DNA of 64,000 nucleotides from Entomobacter blattae (GTDB lineage: Bacteria > Pseudomonadota > Alphaproteobacteria > Acetobacterales > Acetobacteraceae): NCBI RefSeq assembly GCF_014672835.1, contig NZ_CP060244.1, positions 718,501-782,500 of the forward strand. Reading direction: 5' to 3'. A program made the translations under genes and the position numbers. The notes below the pieces were generated by a model that saw only the letters and a program-made list of their open reading frames with translations, had not been told where the DNA came from and ran no database searches. Below, in pieces: positions 16,943 through 25,393 of this stretch (positions are counted from its first letter, which is position 1; each line of letters begins with the position of its first letter).

Positions 16943-17977
16943 ATGGATAAAAGCAAAGCTTTAGAGGGGGCTCTTAGCCAGATTGAAAGAGCCTTTGGCA
17001 AAGGGTCAATTATGCGCATGGGCCAAAAGCCCAATGAGCAGGTTGAAGTGATCTCGACGGGGTCTTTAGGGTTAGATATTGCTCTGGGGATTGGGGGGCT
17101 ACCTCGTGGCCGGGTTGTAGAGATTTATGGCCCAGAAAGTTCGGGGAAAACCACTTTGGCCTTGCATGTGATTGCCGAAGCCCAGAAAAAAGGTGGTACC
17201 TGTGCATTTATTGATGCCGAACACGCGCTAGACCCCATTTATGCCCGTAAGCTTGGAGTAGATGTTGATAACTTGCTTATCAGCCAGCCCGATGCGGGCG
17301 AGCAAGCCTTGGAGATTGCCGATACCCTTGTGCGCTCTGGTGCGGTGGATGTATTGGTGGTCGATAGTGTCGCAGCGCTGGTTCCTAAGGCAGAACTAGA
17401 TGGGGAGATGGGCGACTCCCACGTGGGATTGCATGCGCGTTTAATGAGCCAGGCTTTACGCAAGCTTACTGGTACGATCTCACGTTCCAACACTATGATG
17501 ATTTTCCTTAACCAGATTCGCCAGAAAATTGGCATTATGTTTGGCAACCCTGAGACAACCACAGGGGGAAATGCCCTTAAATTTTATGCTTCTGTAAGGT
17601 TAGATATTCGTCGTATTGGTTCTGTTAAGGACAAAGAGAACGTTGTTGGCAATCAAACTCGCGTTAAAGTGGCTAAAAACAAACTGGCTCCCCCTTTCCG
17701 GCAGGTTGAGTTTGATATTATGTATGGGGAAGGGATTAGTAAACTCGGCGAGTTGATTGATCTGGGCGTGCAAGGCAATATCGTTGAAAAATCTGGTGCA
17801 TGGTTTTCTTATGATAGCCAGCGTATTGGGCAGGGAAGAGAAAATGCAAAACAGTTTTTGCGGGAACATCCAGAAATTGCTCAGACCATAGAGCAGCGAA
17901 TCAGAGAACAAGCCGGCGTGGTAGCAGAAGCAATGCTTGCTGACCCTTCAGAGGATTCTCTGGAAGACGCCGAGTAA
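16943..17977 (+). CDS. recA: Recombinase A
   Basis: ATP-dependent strand-exchange protein and co-protease for LexA. It has 344 residues with the Walker A motif GPESSGKTT near residue 66, the [13 protein letters not shown] segment, the L2-loop region [20 protein letters not shown], and an acidic C-terminus ([12 protein letters not shown]). GAAGGGGGAAT precedes the ATG as ribosome-binding site. Single gene with its own terminator. Confidence 0.99.
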   Translation: MDKSKALEGALSQIERAFGKGSIMRMGQKPNEQVEVISTGSLGLDIALGIGGLPRGRVVEIYGPESSGKTTLALHVIAEAQKKGGTCAFIDAEHALDPIYARKLGVDVDNLLISQPDAGEQALEIADTLVRSGAVDVLVVDSVAALVPKAELDGEMGDSHVGLHARLMSQALRKLTGTISRSNTMMIFLNQIRQKIGIMFGNPETTTGGNALKFYASVRLDIRRIGSVKDKENVVGNQTRVKVAKNKLAPPFRQVEFDIMYGEGISKLGELIDLGVQGNIVEKSGAWFSYDSQRIGQGRENAKQFLREHPEIAQTIEQRIREQAGVVAEAMLADPSEDSLEDAE

Positions 17978-18031
17978 GAAGACACGGAAGTCATAGAAGT
18001 CCACCCTTCAGCAAAAGGCAAAGGGCTCCCT

Positions 18032-18259
18032 TTATGGGGGCCCCGCTTCAAGAAGCTCTTTATTTTCCGATGAAACCAATGGAGGACAAGGCCTGCTTTT
18101 CGCAGGCTTTTTTGTGGCCGGTACGGGCGTAGGGCTTTTTTCCTTACGAGCCCTTACCTGGTTTTGCATATGCTCTGGAGTGGGAAGATGGGATTTGTTC
18201 CTGTGGAGTGAGAGTAATGCTGCGAGGGTAGTGGTTCCTGTAGAAAGATAACGTTCCAT
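18032..18259 (-). CDS. Possible small basic protein, unknown
   Basis: A 75-codon frame with a plausible ribosome-binding site (AAGAAGGAAG just before the ATG on the minus strand). The product is Pro/Lys/Ser-rich with a short hydrophobic N-terminal stretch (TTTLAALLSL). It spans the recA terminator on the other strand and has no recognisable family. It could be chance. Confidence 0.3.
   Translation of the reverse strand: MERYLSTGTTTLAALLSLHRNKSHLPTPEHMQNQVRARKEKSPTPVPATKKPAKSRPCPPLVSSENKELLEAGPP
18091..18113 (+). terminator. Intrinsic terminator of recA
   Basis: GCCTGC (18091-18096) and GCAGGC (18102-18107) with loop TTTTC, followed by a run of six T. It lies 114 nt after the recA stop. Confidence 0.85.
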
Positions 18260-18344
18260 AATGGCTTCCTTCTTTATCGATATTAATAATTATTCTCAAT
18301 AAAAGATATTTAACTAATCAAATAAAATTAAAAAAATTATAGAA

Positions 18345-18608
18345 TTAATAAATTTTTTTTATCATAATATAGTCTAATCCCAAAAATACAACGCCCTCGC
18401 TCCTTTGGGAGAAACGGTTGAGAGCAAAGTTAAAGGATGAAGGAAGGCTTTTTGAGATTCTCTTTGGGGTAATGGCCCTCAAAACCAAGAGATCAGAAGT
18501 TCGGCTAGAGGCATTTTGAACATTAATACGGGCGACAATAAGCTTCTGTAGGGTTTCAGGTTGGGAAAGCGTTTCAGGCTTAGTGGAAAAAATATCCAGC
18601 GTCGTCAT
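18345..18608 (-). CDS. Possible small protein of 87 residues, unknown
   Basis: It starts 69 nt after the FemAB/GNAT-like gene on the same strand, with GAAGG five bases before the ATG. The sequence is unremarkable (basic C-terminal half, LVLRAITPKR..), with no membrane segment or known motif. It might be a small partner gene or the start of a truncated gene. Confidence 0.3.
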   Translation of the reverse strand: MTTLDIFSTKPETLSQPETLQKLIVARINVQNASSRTSDLLVLRAITPKRISKSLPSSFNFALNRFSQRSEGVVFLGLDYIMIKKIY

Positions 18609-18677
18609 GTCGCCTTCTTTAAAAATCCCAACAGAGATAAGAAAGTCTTTCTTTCTCTCATCAAGGTTATAAAAGGG

Positions 18678-19835
18678 TTAATTTTCGTTTTTTCGGAACG
18701 GTGTCAGAGTGGAAAGATAATCCAGCTCATTCTTTACGGCGAGTTGTTCTTGTGCAAGGAAACGCTCGATAGCCTGTTTAAGGATGGGATCTTGAATCCA
18801 GTGCAGCGAATAAGTGTATTGTGGGGCATAGCCACGCTGTATCTTATGCTCACCCTGGGCGCCTGCCTCGACATGTTTAAGGTTGTGCTGGATGGCAAAC
18901 TCAATAGCCTGATAATAGCAGAGCTCAAAATGAAGATAGGGCCAGTGCCCCAAACTTCCCCAGTTGCGGCCATATAGGGTATCTTCTCCAAGCAGGTTTA
19001 AAGCGCCTGCAACAGGTTGGCCATTGTACTCTGCGGTAAAAAGAACAACCTTATCCCCCATTTTTTGGGAAAGTAGAAAGAAAAATTCTTTTGTTAGGTA
19101 GGCTTGCCCCCATTTTTGCTCCACGGTGGAAAGATAGAATTGATAGAAAGCATTCCATAGTGAGGGCGTAATGTCTTGTCCCTGATAGGTTTTAAAAATC
19201 AGGCCGCTGGCATGGATATCTTTCCGTTCTTTGCGGATGGATTTTCGCTTGCGAGAAGAGAGCGTGTTTAAAAAAGCCTCAAAATCTTTAAAGCCTTGAT
19301 TATGCCAGTGATATTGTACCCCCAGCCGTTGGAGCCATCCTTCCTTTCCCAGCAGGGTATATTCCTCTTCCTGGCAGAAAGTAATATGAGCAGAAGAAAG
19401 CTGAAGCTCTTGGCAGCTACGGGCAAGTTCTTTTCCCAATATGCTTATAATGGTCTGAGAAGGATAATCCCCATGAGGGGAAATAAGAAGACGTGGCCCA
19501 GGCACAGGGGAAAATGGCACAGCACATTGCAGTTTGGGGTAATACTGGCCACCATGGTCTTCGTAAGCACGTGCCCATCCATGATCAAACACATATTCTC
19601 CATAGGAATGCATTTTCCCGTAAAGGGGGATGGCTGCAATTAAAGACCCGTCGGTTTGTTGCAGGGTGGCATGTAAACTGATCCAGCCATTTTCTGGCGT
19701 AACAGAACGGCTTTCTTCCAGGGCAGAAAGGAATTCGTAACAAACAAAAGGGTTTTCAGCACCTGCGCATATGTTCCACTCTTGGGCGGAGAGTTCAGTC
19801 ATGGATTTGTGAAGTGAAAAAACGAGATTATCCAT
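18678..19835 (-). CDS. GNAT-fold / FemAB-like acyltransferase (DUF482, peptidogalycan family)
   Basis: A 385-residue protein starting MDNLVFSLHKSMTEL with AGGAG before the ATG. Typical features are NPFVCYEFLSALEES near residue 30, YVFDHGWARAYE near 85, a basic segment SSRKRKSIRKERKD near 190, and GRNWGSLGHWPYLHFELCYYQ near 295, matching the PF04339-type proteins of proteobacteria. These have two GNAT-like domains related to FemX aminoacyltransferases; the substrate is unknown, though peptidoglycan or a related acceptor is often proposed. Single copy, cytoplasmic. Confidence 0.85.
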   Translation of the reverse strand: MDNLVFSLHKSMTELSAQEWNICAGAENPFVCYEFLSALEESRSVTPENGWISLHATLQQTDGSLIAAIPLYGKMHSYGEYVFDHGWARAYEDHGGQYYPKLQCAVPFSPVPGPRLLISPHGDYPSQTIISILGKELARSCQELQLSSAHITFCQEEEYTLLGKEGWLQRLGVQYHWHNQGFKDFEAFLNTLSSRKRKSIRKERKDIHASGLIFKTYQGQDITPSLWNAFYQFYLSTVEQKWGQAYLTKEFFFLLSQKMGDKVVLFTAEYNGQPVAGALNLLGEDTLYGRNWGSLGHWPYLHFELCYYQAIEFAIQHNLKHVEAGAQGEHKIQRGYAPQYTYSLHWIQDPILKQAIERFLAQEQLAVKNELDYLSTLTPFRKNEN

Positions 19836-19948
19836 AAAACTCCTGTGCCCTTATGGTTATGTTATCCTAAACGTTGTGATAGCAACCCGCAGGGCAGATG
19901 GCTTGTATTTTTTAATGGGAAATGCATTAAGAGAACGGTGTAGGTTCT

Positions 19949-20422
19949 TTAAGTTGCAATTTCAAACAGGGCCTCAATTTCCACAGCAGCGTTCAATGGC
20001 AAACTTGCCACTCCCACAGCAGAACGGGCATGTTTTCCTGCATCTTCAAACACGGCTACGGCTAAGTCAGAGGCGCCGTTGATCACTTGGGGTTGGTTTG
20101 TAAAGTCTGGTGTGCTGGCCACAAAACCGCCAAGGCGGATCAACCTTTTAATTCTGCCTAACGAACCATCAAGTGCGGCCTGGGCTTGAGCTATGATATT
20201 GACCATGCACCATCGTGCGGCTTCGGTGCCTTGCTCCAGGGAGACGGTTTGGCCTAAAAGGCCAGTGGCCACGAGTTTACCATCCCGAAAGGGGAGCTGC
20301 CCAGAAATAATAAGCTGGGAACCTGCAATAATGGCCGGTACATAATTGGCCACAGGTTTTGCTGCTTCAGGGAGCGTAATGCCGAGTTCCTTAAGTTTCG
20401 TTTTGGCGTTTTGGGGTATCAT
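19949..20422 (-). CDS. RidA/YjgF family enamine deaminase, long form
   Basis: RidA-like trimeric proteins hydrolyse reactive enamine/imine intermediates from PLP enzymes. This 157-residue version (MIPQNAKTKLKELGITLPEA..) has the family core: YVPAIIAGSQLIISGQLPF, GRIKRLIRLGGFVAS and ARSAVGVASLPLNAAVEIEA with the conserved Arg. The ATG at 20422 with GAGG ahead is preferred to a TTG 15 nt upstream. A shorter paralogue is at 60.0 kb. Confidence 0.92.
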   Translation of the reverse strand: MIPQNAKTKLKELGITLPEAAKPVANYVPAIIAGSQLIISGQLPFRDGKLVATGLLGQTVSLEQGTEAARWCMVNIIAQAQAALDGSLGRIKRLIRLGGFVASTPDFTNQPQVINGASDLAVAVFEDAGKHARSAVGVASLPLNAAVEIEALFEIAT

Positions 20423-20597
20423 ACAAACCTCGAACAACAGAGAATTCAGGTCTTTTGTGAAGATCCACCTTCTTAAGACCCTTTAAGATATATGGGGGTT
20501 TTTAAGGCGATGTCCACCTTTAAAAACCTGGCTGTAAAAACTGGGTCTTGAACTGCAAAATTGACTGGTAATTTCCTAGCTCATTGACCGGCTCGTG

Positions 20598-22268
20598 TTA
20601 ACTGACGAGCCGTAGGCGCCCTCTGCCGGTTTTGGCTTTGCGGGGGGAAAGGGGGGAAGCCGCGGGGAAAGGTAAGGGGAGAAGAGGCAAGGCAGAATTT
20701 TCCTCTCTTTCCTCGGGGGGTAAGGCGTCAGGCATGTCCTCGTGGAGATAGGTTTCCGCAAGGGTTCTGAAAGTATAATCTAAAAGAGAGGTCGCAAAAG
20801 CCCTGTTGGGGTCACCTTCCACCGTGCCACCCTGGCCAAAACGGGTATAGGCAAAAGCCTTCACAAACTCACTTAAGGGGACGCCATATTGAAGCCCGAT
20901 ACTGACGGCTTGACCAAAACATTCCAAAAGCCCTTTGACCATGGGGTTTTCCCTGGCAGGCACAATGGCAACTTCTCCTACGCTGCCATCTTCATACTCC
21001 CCTGTTCTTACAAAAAGTCCGTGCCCACCAATGCTGGCTTTTTGCGTAAACCCGCTATGGCGATGAGGAAGGGGAAGACGTTCTCCCCTTTTAAGGGTTT
21101 CAGGGGCGATGTTGGGTAGGGCATCGGCTTTGGGGCGGGGAGGCATATGGTCCAGATAGGTTGAAAGGGCCCTGTGCATGGCATAATGAGCATGCTGATC
21201 AGGAAGAGAAAGAATGTTATCACCCATTAACAGGGCGGCTAGAGCTGTTTCCAGTGTGCAGCCCTTGTGAGCGAGACGGCAGAGGGAGCTTTCTGCCAAT
21301 CCTCCTTGAGGGGTCAGGGGAGAAAAAACTGGGGCGAGCCCACAAGTTTCTACTTCCAGCAAGGCATCGACTGGTCCAGGGGAGGAAACGCCTGTTTCTA
21401 TTTTAAAGAAAGAGGAAGGTTTAAGGAAACTTCCTGAAAATTGTGCCAAGCGCTCCTGTAAGGGCTGGAAGGGATGCCCTTTTGTTAAAGAAGGCAAAAT
21501 AAGCGGTGCAGTCTCTCCATTCCAGGCTTGGGCAGCCATATAACGAAGACATCCCGCCAGGTAGCGACTTCTTAGCCGAGCCTCATCGCTATCATAATCC
21601 AGCCCCATCCGTGCAAGGGCAACGTCAAGGTTTGTGAGGAGTAATACCCCTTTTTGTAGGGGAGGAGAAAATTTTTCTGTTTGGGTTTCAAAGCCAAAGG
21701 AATGATGGGCGGCAGAAGAAGACTTGAGGGGAGAAAAAAGGGGCAGCTCTGTGGTGCTCATCGCTGCATGGTGCTTGGCTAAAGCATTCAGGAACTGGCA
21801 GAGAATATAGAGGGTTTCTATAAAATCTTCATGCTCTAGGCTTCCATCGGCTTCAACAAACCGGGCCAGGTTTAAGATAAAGCCCGGCCTATTGTCATAG
21901 TCTCCTTTCCAGAGTGAAAAGGTAGGGGCAGCCTTATGAACCAAAAGCAGGTTAACAAGCTTATGTAAGGGAAAAGGTAGGGGCGAATTGTCCAGACTGT
22001 AAATAGAAGTTGTCTCTAAAAGTCGGGCAAAAGGCATAAGCCAGGCCAGTGATTGTTCGCGCAGATCAACCTCTTCCTCTTCGAGGGGGGCTATTTCCGC
22101 TAGGGCCTGGGCTGTTGTATCGCTCCATCTTTCCGGAAGGGTAACCTTTTTTGTGGGGGCATCTGGATCGCAAGCGGTATATGTCGCCCTAAAGGGGGTA
22201 TCTTGCCAAAGGTCTTGCCAAAGATCTTGCAAGAGTGCTGGAGAGGAGGTGAGAGAAAATTCTGTCAT
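20598..22268 (-). CDS. TSCPD-type protein resembling the C-terminus of class II ribonucleotide reductase
   Basis: 556 residues. From about 400 on it matches the tail of NrdJ-type B12-dependent reductases: LPHRHSGFTQKASIGGHG, RTGEYEDGSVGEV, FGQAVSIGLQYGVPLSEFV and TRFGQGGTVEGDPNRA. The first 350 residues contain LDNSPLPFPLHKLVN and a helical segment but no radical-site Cys, cobalamin-binding or finger-loop motif. It therefore cannot itself be a reductase; it may be a regulatory or assembly protein derived from NrdJ. Two Cys-poor, Pro-rich segments lie at the very C-terminus. Function not known. Confidence 0.75.
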   Translation of the reverse strand: MTEFSLTSSPALLQDLWQDLWQDTPFRATYTACDPDAPTKKVTLPERWSDTTAQALAEIAPLEEEEVDLREQSLAWLMPFARLLETTSIYSLDNSPLPFPLHKLVNLLLVHKAAPTFSLWKGDYDNRPGFILNLARFVEADGSLEHEDFIETLYILCQFLNALAKHHAAMSTTELPLFSPLKSSSAAHHSFGFETQTEKFSPPLQKGVLLLTNLDVALARMGLDYDSDEARLRSRYLAGCLRYMAAQAWNGETAPLILPSLTKGHPFQPLQERLAQFSGSFLKPSSFFKIETGVSSPGPVDALLEVETCGLAPVFSPLTPQGGLAESSLCRLAHKGCTLETALAALLMGDNILSLPDQHAHYAMHRALSTYLDHMPPRPKADALPNIAPETLKRGERLPLPHRHSGFTQKASIGGHGLFVRTGEYEDGSVGEVAIVPARENPMVKGLLECFGQAVSIGLQYGVPLSEFVKAFAYTRFGQGGTVEGDPNRAFATSLLDYTFRTLAETYLHEDMPDALPPEEREENSALPLLPLPFPAASPLSPRKAKTGRGRLRLVS

Positions 22269-22594
22269 ATTCCTACTGTAACGTCGGGCTAAAAGAAAGA
22301 AAAGAGGGCGGAAAAGGGTTTTCAGTTATACATCCCTCTGGATTGTGGGGATATGGGGGATATTTTCTCTTGCCGCCTGGCGGGAGTCTATGAGATAAAA
22401 ACAATCAGCTAGAAGCCCATCTTGGGAATTGCCATCATAAAGGCCACAATAGGGGCCATTCAGTTAATGACAGGTTTGTCAAAGATTGTATTTGTGATGA
22501 AGTGGTATTTGTAGTGAATTTTGTAATGCATACAGTGTTTTGTAGTGCATATAGTGTGTTGTAAAAACAGTTTGGCAAAGGCCTTGAGTAAACC
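22269..22594. other. Intergenic region before the NDUFA12 gene with a 19-bp doublet
   Basis: Divergent upstream region of the TSCPD gene (minus) and the NDUFA12-like gene (plus). It contains an imperfect direct repeat at 22519-22537 and 22538-22556 (17 of 19 bases identical) and AT-rich DNA that should hold the promoters. No other gene is seen. Confidence 0.6.
22519..22556. repeat. Two adjacent 19-bp near-identical direct repeats
   Basis: TTTTGTAATGCATACAGTG and TTTTGTAGTGCATATAGTG directly adjoin, differing at two positions. They lie 38 nt before the NDUFA12-like start and could be a regulator-binding doublet. Confidence 0.85.
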
Positions 22595-22972
22595 ATGGCA
22601 AATATAGGAACACGCCTTTACACATTTTTCCATGGCCGTCTTGTCGGCAAGGATGCTGATGGCCGTGGATATTATGAATCCCGTAAGCCCACGCGCCAGG
22701 GTGGAGGCGAAAAGCGTTACGAGCGGTGGGTTATGTACCGTAAGGGCGAAGATGCCTCTGCTGTACCACCAGAGTGGTGGAATTGGCTGCATCATGTGGA
22801 TCAGGCCCCATTGCCAGAAAGTGCCCGTAAGCCATGGCAACTGCCTTATCGGCCCAACCTAACCGGAACACCAGAGGCTTATCACCCCTCAGGGAGTGAT
22901 TATCGCAGCGGGCGGCGCCAGCGTTCTACCAGTGATTATCAAGCCTGGACTCCCCATGGGGAGGAGTCTTGA
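22595..22972 (+). CDS. Complex I accessory subunit NDUFA12 (B17.2-like)
   Basis: A 125-residue protein with the hallmark stretch NIGTRLYTFFHGRLVGKDADGRGYYE, RYERWVMYRKGEDASAVPPEWW and WLHHVDQAP. In Alphaproteobacteria this small supernumerary subunit of NADH:ubiquinone oxidoreductase is often encoded away from the nuo operon and next to mla/DUF2155 genes, as here. First of a four-gene cluster. Confidence 0.95.
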   Translation: MANIGTRLYTFFHGRLVGKDADGRGYYESRKPTRQGGGEKRYERWVMYRKGEDASAVPPEWWNWLHHVDQAPLPESARKPWQLPYRPNLTGTPEAYHPSGSDYRSGRRQRSTSDYQAWTPHGEES

Positions 22973-23012
22973 GTGTGGCAAATAGGGGTGCAGCCCTTAG
23001 GGGGCAAAAGTC

Positions 23013-23612
23013 ATGAATAAAGCAGTACAGGCCTTGGGCGGACGGAGCCTGGTAGAGCTATTGGCAGGCATTGTGGTATTGATTGCCATGGTGGTGATGA
23101 TTGGGTTTGCCATATTCAGCACAGGACGAAAAACCGAAACGGGCTATCCTTTATGGGCATCGTTTGACCATATTGATGGCCTCGGCATAGGGTCTGATAT
23201 TAAATTGGCCGGTATTACCGTTGGCCACGTGGTGGATGAAAATGTCAATCCGCGTAATTATAAGGCCAGTGTTTATTTTGTTGTCCGCCCCGATATTAAA
23301 TTGCCAGTCGATAGTGCAGCCATTATTACCAGTGATAGCCTTCTAGGGGGCAAATATATTGCTCTTACCCCAGGAGCTGATAGCCGAATGCTCAAATTTG
23401 GTGAGCGCATAAAAGATACGCAAGGCTCCATTGGTTTACAGCAATTGCTGAGCAAGTTTCTCTTCAGTGTTACGGAAACGATGACAGCCTTAACAAAGCA
23501 AAAAGCTGAGGAAGAGAAACATCACCTTCAGATGAAGCCCAACTCTAGCGGGACTCCTGGGCATATCCCGGCGTTGGAAGGAACTTCCAAGCCGTTTGCG
23601 CCGTTAAAATAA
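23013..23612 (+). CDS. mlaD: MCE-domain lipid transport protein MlaD
   Basis: Periplasmic substrate-binding component of the MlaFEDB system that moves phospholipids between the membranes. One N-terminal transmembrane helix (residues 14-34) precedes the MCE domain (about 44-120: ASFDHIDGLGIGSDIKLAGI..VGHV, then LLGGKYIALTPG). A Gln/Leu/Lys helical tail follows. It has 199 residues; mlaE, mlaF and the rest are not in the window. It is 40 nt after the NDUFA12 gene, same strand. Confidence 0.95.
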   Translation: MNKAVQALGGRSLVELLAGIVVLIAMVVMIGFAIFSTGRKTETGYPLWASFDHIDGLGIGSDIKLAGITVGHVVDENVNPRNYKASVYFVVRPDIKLPVDSAAIITSDSLLGGKYIALTPGADSRMLKFGERIKDTQGSIGLQQLLSKFLFSVTETMTALTKQKAEEEKHHLQMKPNSSGTPGHIPALEGTSKPFAPLK

Positions 23613-23629
23613 GCGTTTATGGGAATAAC

Positions 23630-23839
23630 ATGAAGGCGGAAACACCAGTATGGAAGCGGCCAGATGGAAGTTTGGTTGACTGTACGGATAAAGTGAAACT
23701 TCTGGAAGAGAATTACTTAGAGCTTCAACAAGTGATGCAAGATATGTTTGAAGATGCCATTCTCATGGGGGTGGATGAGCAGGGCATGCGTTCAATTATT
23801 CAGGAGATGGTTGAAAAATTAAGGAGCCCCAAAGGGTGA
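23630..23839 (+). CDS. Small protein of 69 residues, unknown, in the mlaD-DUF2155 cluster
   Basis: It begins MKAETPVWKRPDGSLVDCTDKVKLL and is otherwise an amphipathic acidic helix (ENYLELQQVMQDMFEDAILMG). The stop overlaps the next start (GTGA), so it is translated with the DUF2155 gene. No family recognised, but position, codon quality and coupling make it a real gene. Confidence 0.8.
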   Translation: MKAETPVWKRPDGSLVDCTDKVKLLEENYLELQQVMQDMFEDAILMGVDEQGMRSIIQEMVEKLRSPKG

Positions 23840-24534
23840 AAAAATCTCTGTCATATCTGGTATGGGGTGGTGTGTTATTCGCTGGACTGGGGTGTTTTTT
23901 TGGGAGCTTTTCACCTGTTTTCGCCGCTGAACAGCCAGAGAGTGCACCGCCCGAATCCTCCCCCAGTAAGCCAGTAGGGAAAAAAGAGATAGGAAGTGAA
24001 AAAAAAGGGAAAAAGGGCAACGCCGTAGAGGCTATAAAAAACTATTCTCCCGAGAGCTGGCAAGGTAAAACAGAAGCCAATATTCGTATACTGGATCGGA
24101 TAGAAAATAGCACCAAGCTGATGGCTTTGCCCGTTGGGCAATCTTTAACGTATAAAACATTACAAATAGAAGCAAAAAGCTGTATAAAGCGCCCCGAAGG
24201 CTTACCGCCTGATGCTGCTGTTTTTCTTTCTATTCAGGATACGCAAACCAAAACATCTCCCTTTAATGCCTGGATGTTTCAAGCGGAACCTGCCCTGTCT
24301 GTCTTTCAGAATGCCATTTATAATGTTCAGCTTATTGGGTGTAGTGGGCAAGATGTAGCACCTTTCCCCACTTTACTGGCAGAGCAATCCTCAGCAGAGG
24401 TCTCACCCCAAAAAACAATGTCAGAGGAAGAGCCTATGGAAGGCGTTTCAAAGCAAACCCCTGCAACCACTGCGCCAGCCCCTTCTTTGTCGCAGGAACC
24501 TTCTGCGGAAAATCCCGATCCGGCCGCTCCATAA
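23836..24534 (+). CDS. DUF2155 exported protein
   Basis: A 232-residue protein with a signal peptide (residues 1-31, cleavage near VFA-AEQ), a Ser/Pro/Lys-rich linker, and a DUF2155 core from about residue 75: ANIRILDRIENSTKLMALPVGQ, the Cys-containing KSCIKRPE, and FNAWMFQAEPALSVFQNAIYNVQLIGC. The two Cys could form a disulfide. A Pro/Glu-rich tail closes it. GTG start overlapping the previous stop. The family is of unknown function and habitually adjoins NDUFA12 genes in Alphaproteobacteria. Confidence 0.9.
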   Translation: MKKSLSYLVWGGVLFAGLGCFFGSFSPVFAAEQPESAPPESSPSKPVGKKEIGSEKKGKKGNAVEAIKNYSPESWQGKTEANIRILDRIENSTKLMALPVGQSLTYKTLQIEAKSCIKRPEGLPPDAAVFLSIQDTQTKTSPFNAWMFQAEPALSVFQNAIYNVQLIGCSGQDVAPFPTLLAEQSSAEVSPQKTMSEEEPMEGVSKQTPATTAPAPSLSQEPSAENPDPAAP

Positions 24535-24646
24535 CAATCTTGATGATGGGGTGATTACGGCTGGTCAGGGTGCTAATTGTGGCGCATACTGATAAAGAGA
24601 GTGGCAATATTTGCCCTCTAATGAATAGGGAATAGGGAGTGGTAAT

Positions 24647-25393
24647 GTGACGATGAAGTCAGATTATACATGGAATCAAATCAACATTCCTCTATTAGGT
24701 GAAGCGGCTTTTTTTCTTGATTTTGATGGCACCCTTGTAGATATTGCCCCAACCCCAGATTCCGTAAAGGTAGAAAGAGGCCTTACGGAGACCTTACAGA
24801 TTTTGCGGAGGCTTTTGGGCAACGCCCTCGCCGTGGTAACGGGCCGCCCCATAGGGCAGATAGACCACTTCCTTCCGCATATCCCTTACGCTGTGGCAGG
24901 CGAGCATGGTGGAGCCCTTCGTTTTTCCCCAGAAGGCCCTATCCAGAATGGCAGCCTGCCAAGCATTCCACAACGATGGCTGGAAGAAGCTGAAAATTTT
25001 GCACAGCACCATGAGGGGGTGATTGTGGAAAAAAAAAATAATGGATTTGTTCTGCATTTTCGCAAGGTGCCAGAGCTTGAGAACAGGTTGCATAAAATGG
25101 CAGAAGAGTGGGTTGGACACCAACCTGATAGTTTTGAATTGCAATCCGCAAAAATGGCCTGGGAGATCCGCCCCAAAGGCGTAGATAAAGGGCAGGCGGT
25201 TTATACTTTAATGGAGCAGCCCCCTTTTCGGGGAAGAAAACCCGTTTTTATTGGTGATGATATAACCGACGAAGATGGGATTAAAGCCGCACAAGCTCTG
25301 GGGGGGGTGGGGTATCGTATCCCGCATGATTTTCCAGATTCGGGCACTGTCAGAGTATGGCTGAAATCCCTTGTAGAAGGAGCAGAAAAATGA
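24647..25393 (+). CDS. otsB: Trehalose-6-phosphate phosphatase
   Basis: HAD-superfamily enzyme releasing trehalose from trehalose 6-phosphate. Motif I is LDFDGTLVD, motif II/III regions are VVTGR and KGQAVYTL, and motif IV is FIGDDITDEDG. The 248 residues match the family. The GTG at 24647 and ATG at 24653 are both possible starts. Its stop overlaps the otsA ATG (ATGA), forming an otsB-otsA-dsbB operon; trehalose suggests osmotic or desiccation tolerance. Confidence 0.96.
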   Translation: MTMKSDYTWNQINIPLLGEAAFFLDFDGTLVDIAPTPDSVKVERGLTETLQILRRLLGNALAVVTGRPIGQIDHFLPHIPYAVAGEHGGALRFSPEGPIQNGSLPSIPQRWLEEAENFAQHHEGVIVEKKNNGFVLHFRKVPELENRLHKMAEEWVGHQPDSFELQSAKMAWEIRPKGVDKGQAVYTLMEQPPFRGRKPVFIGDDITDEDGIKAAQALGGVGYRIPHDFPDSGTVRVWLKSLVEGAEK

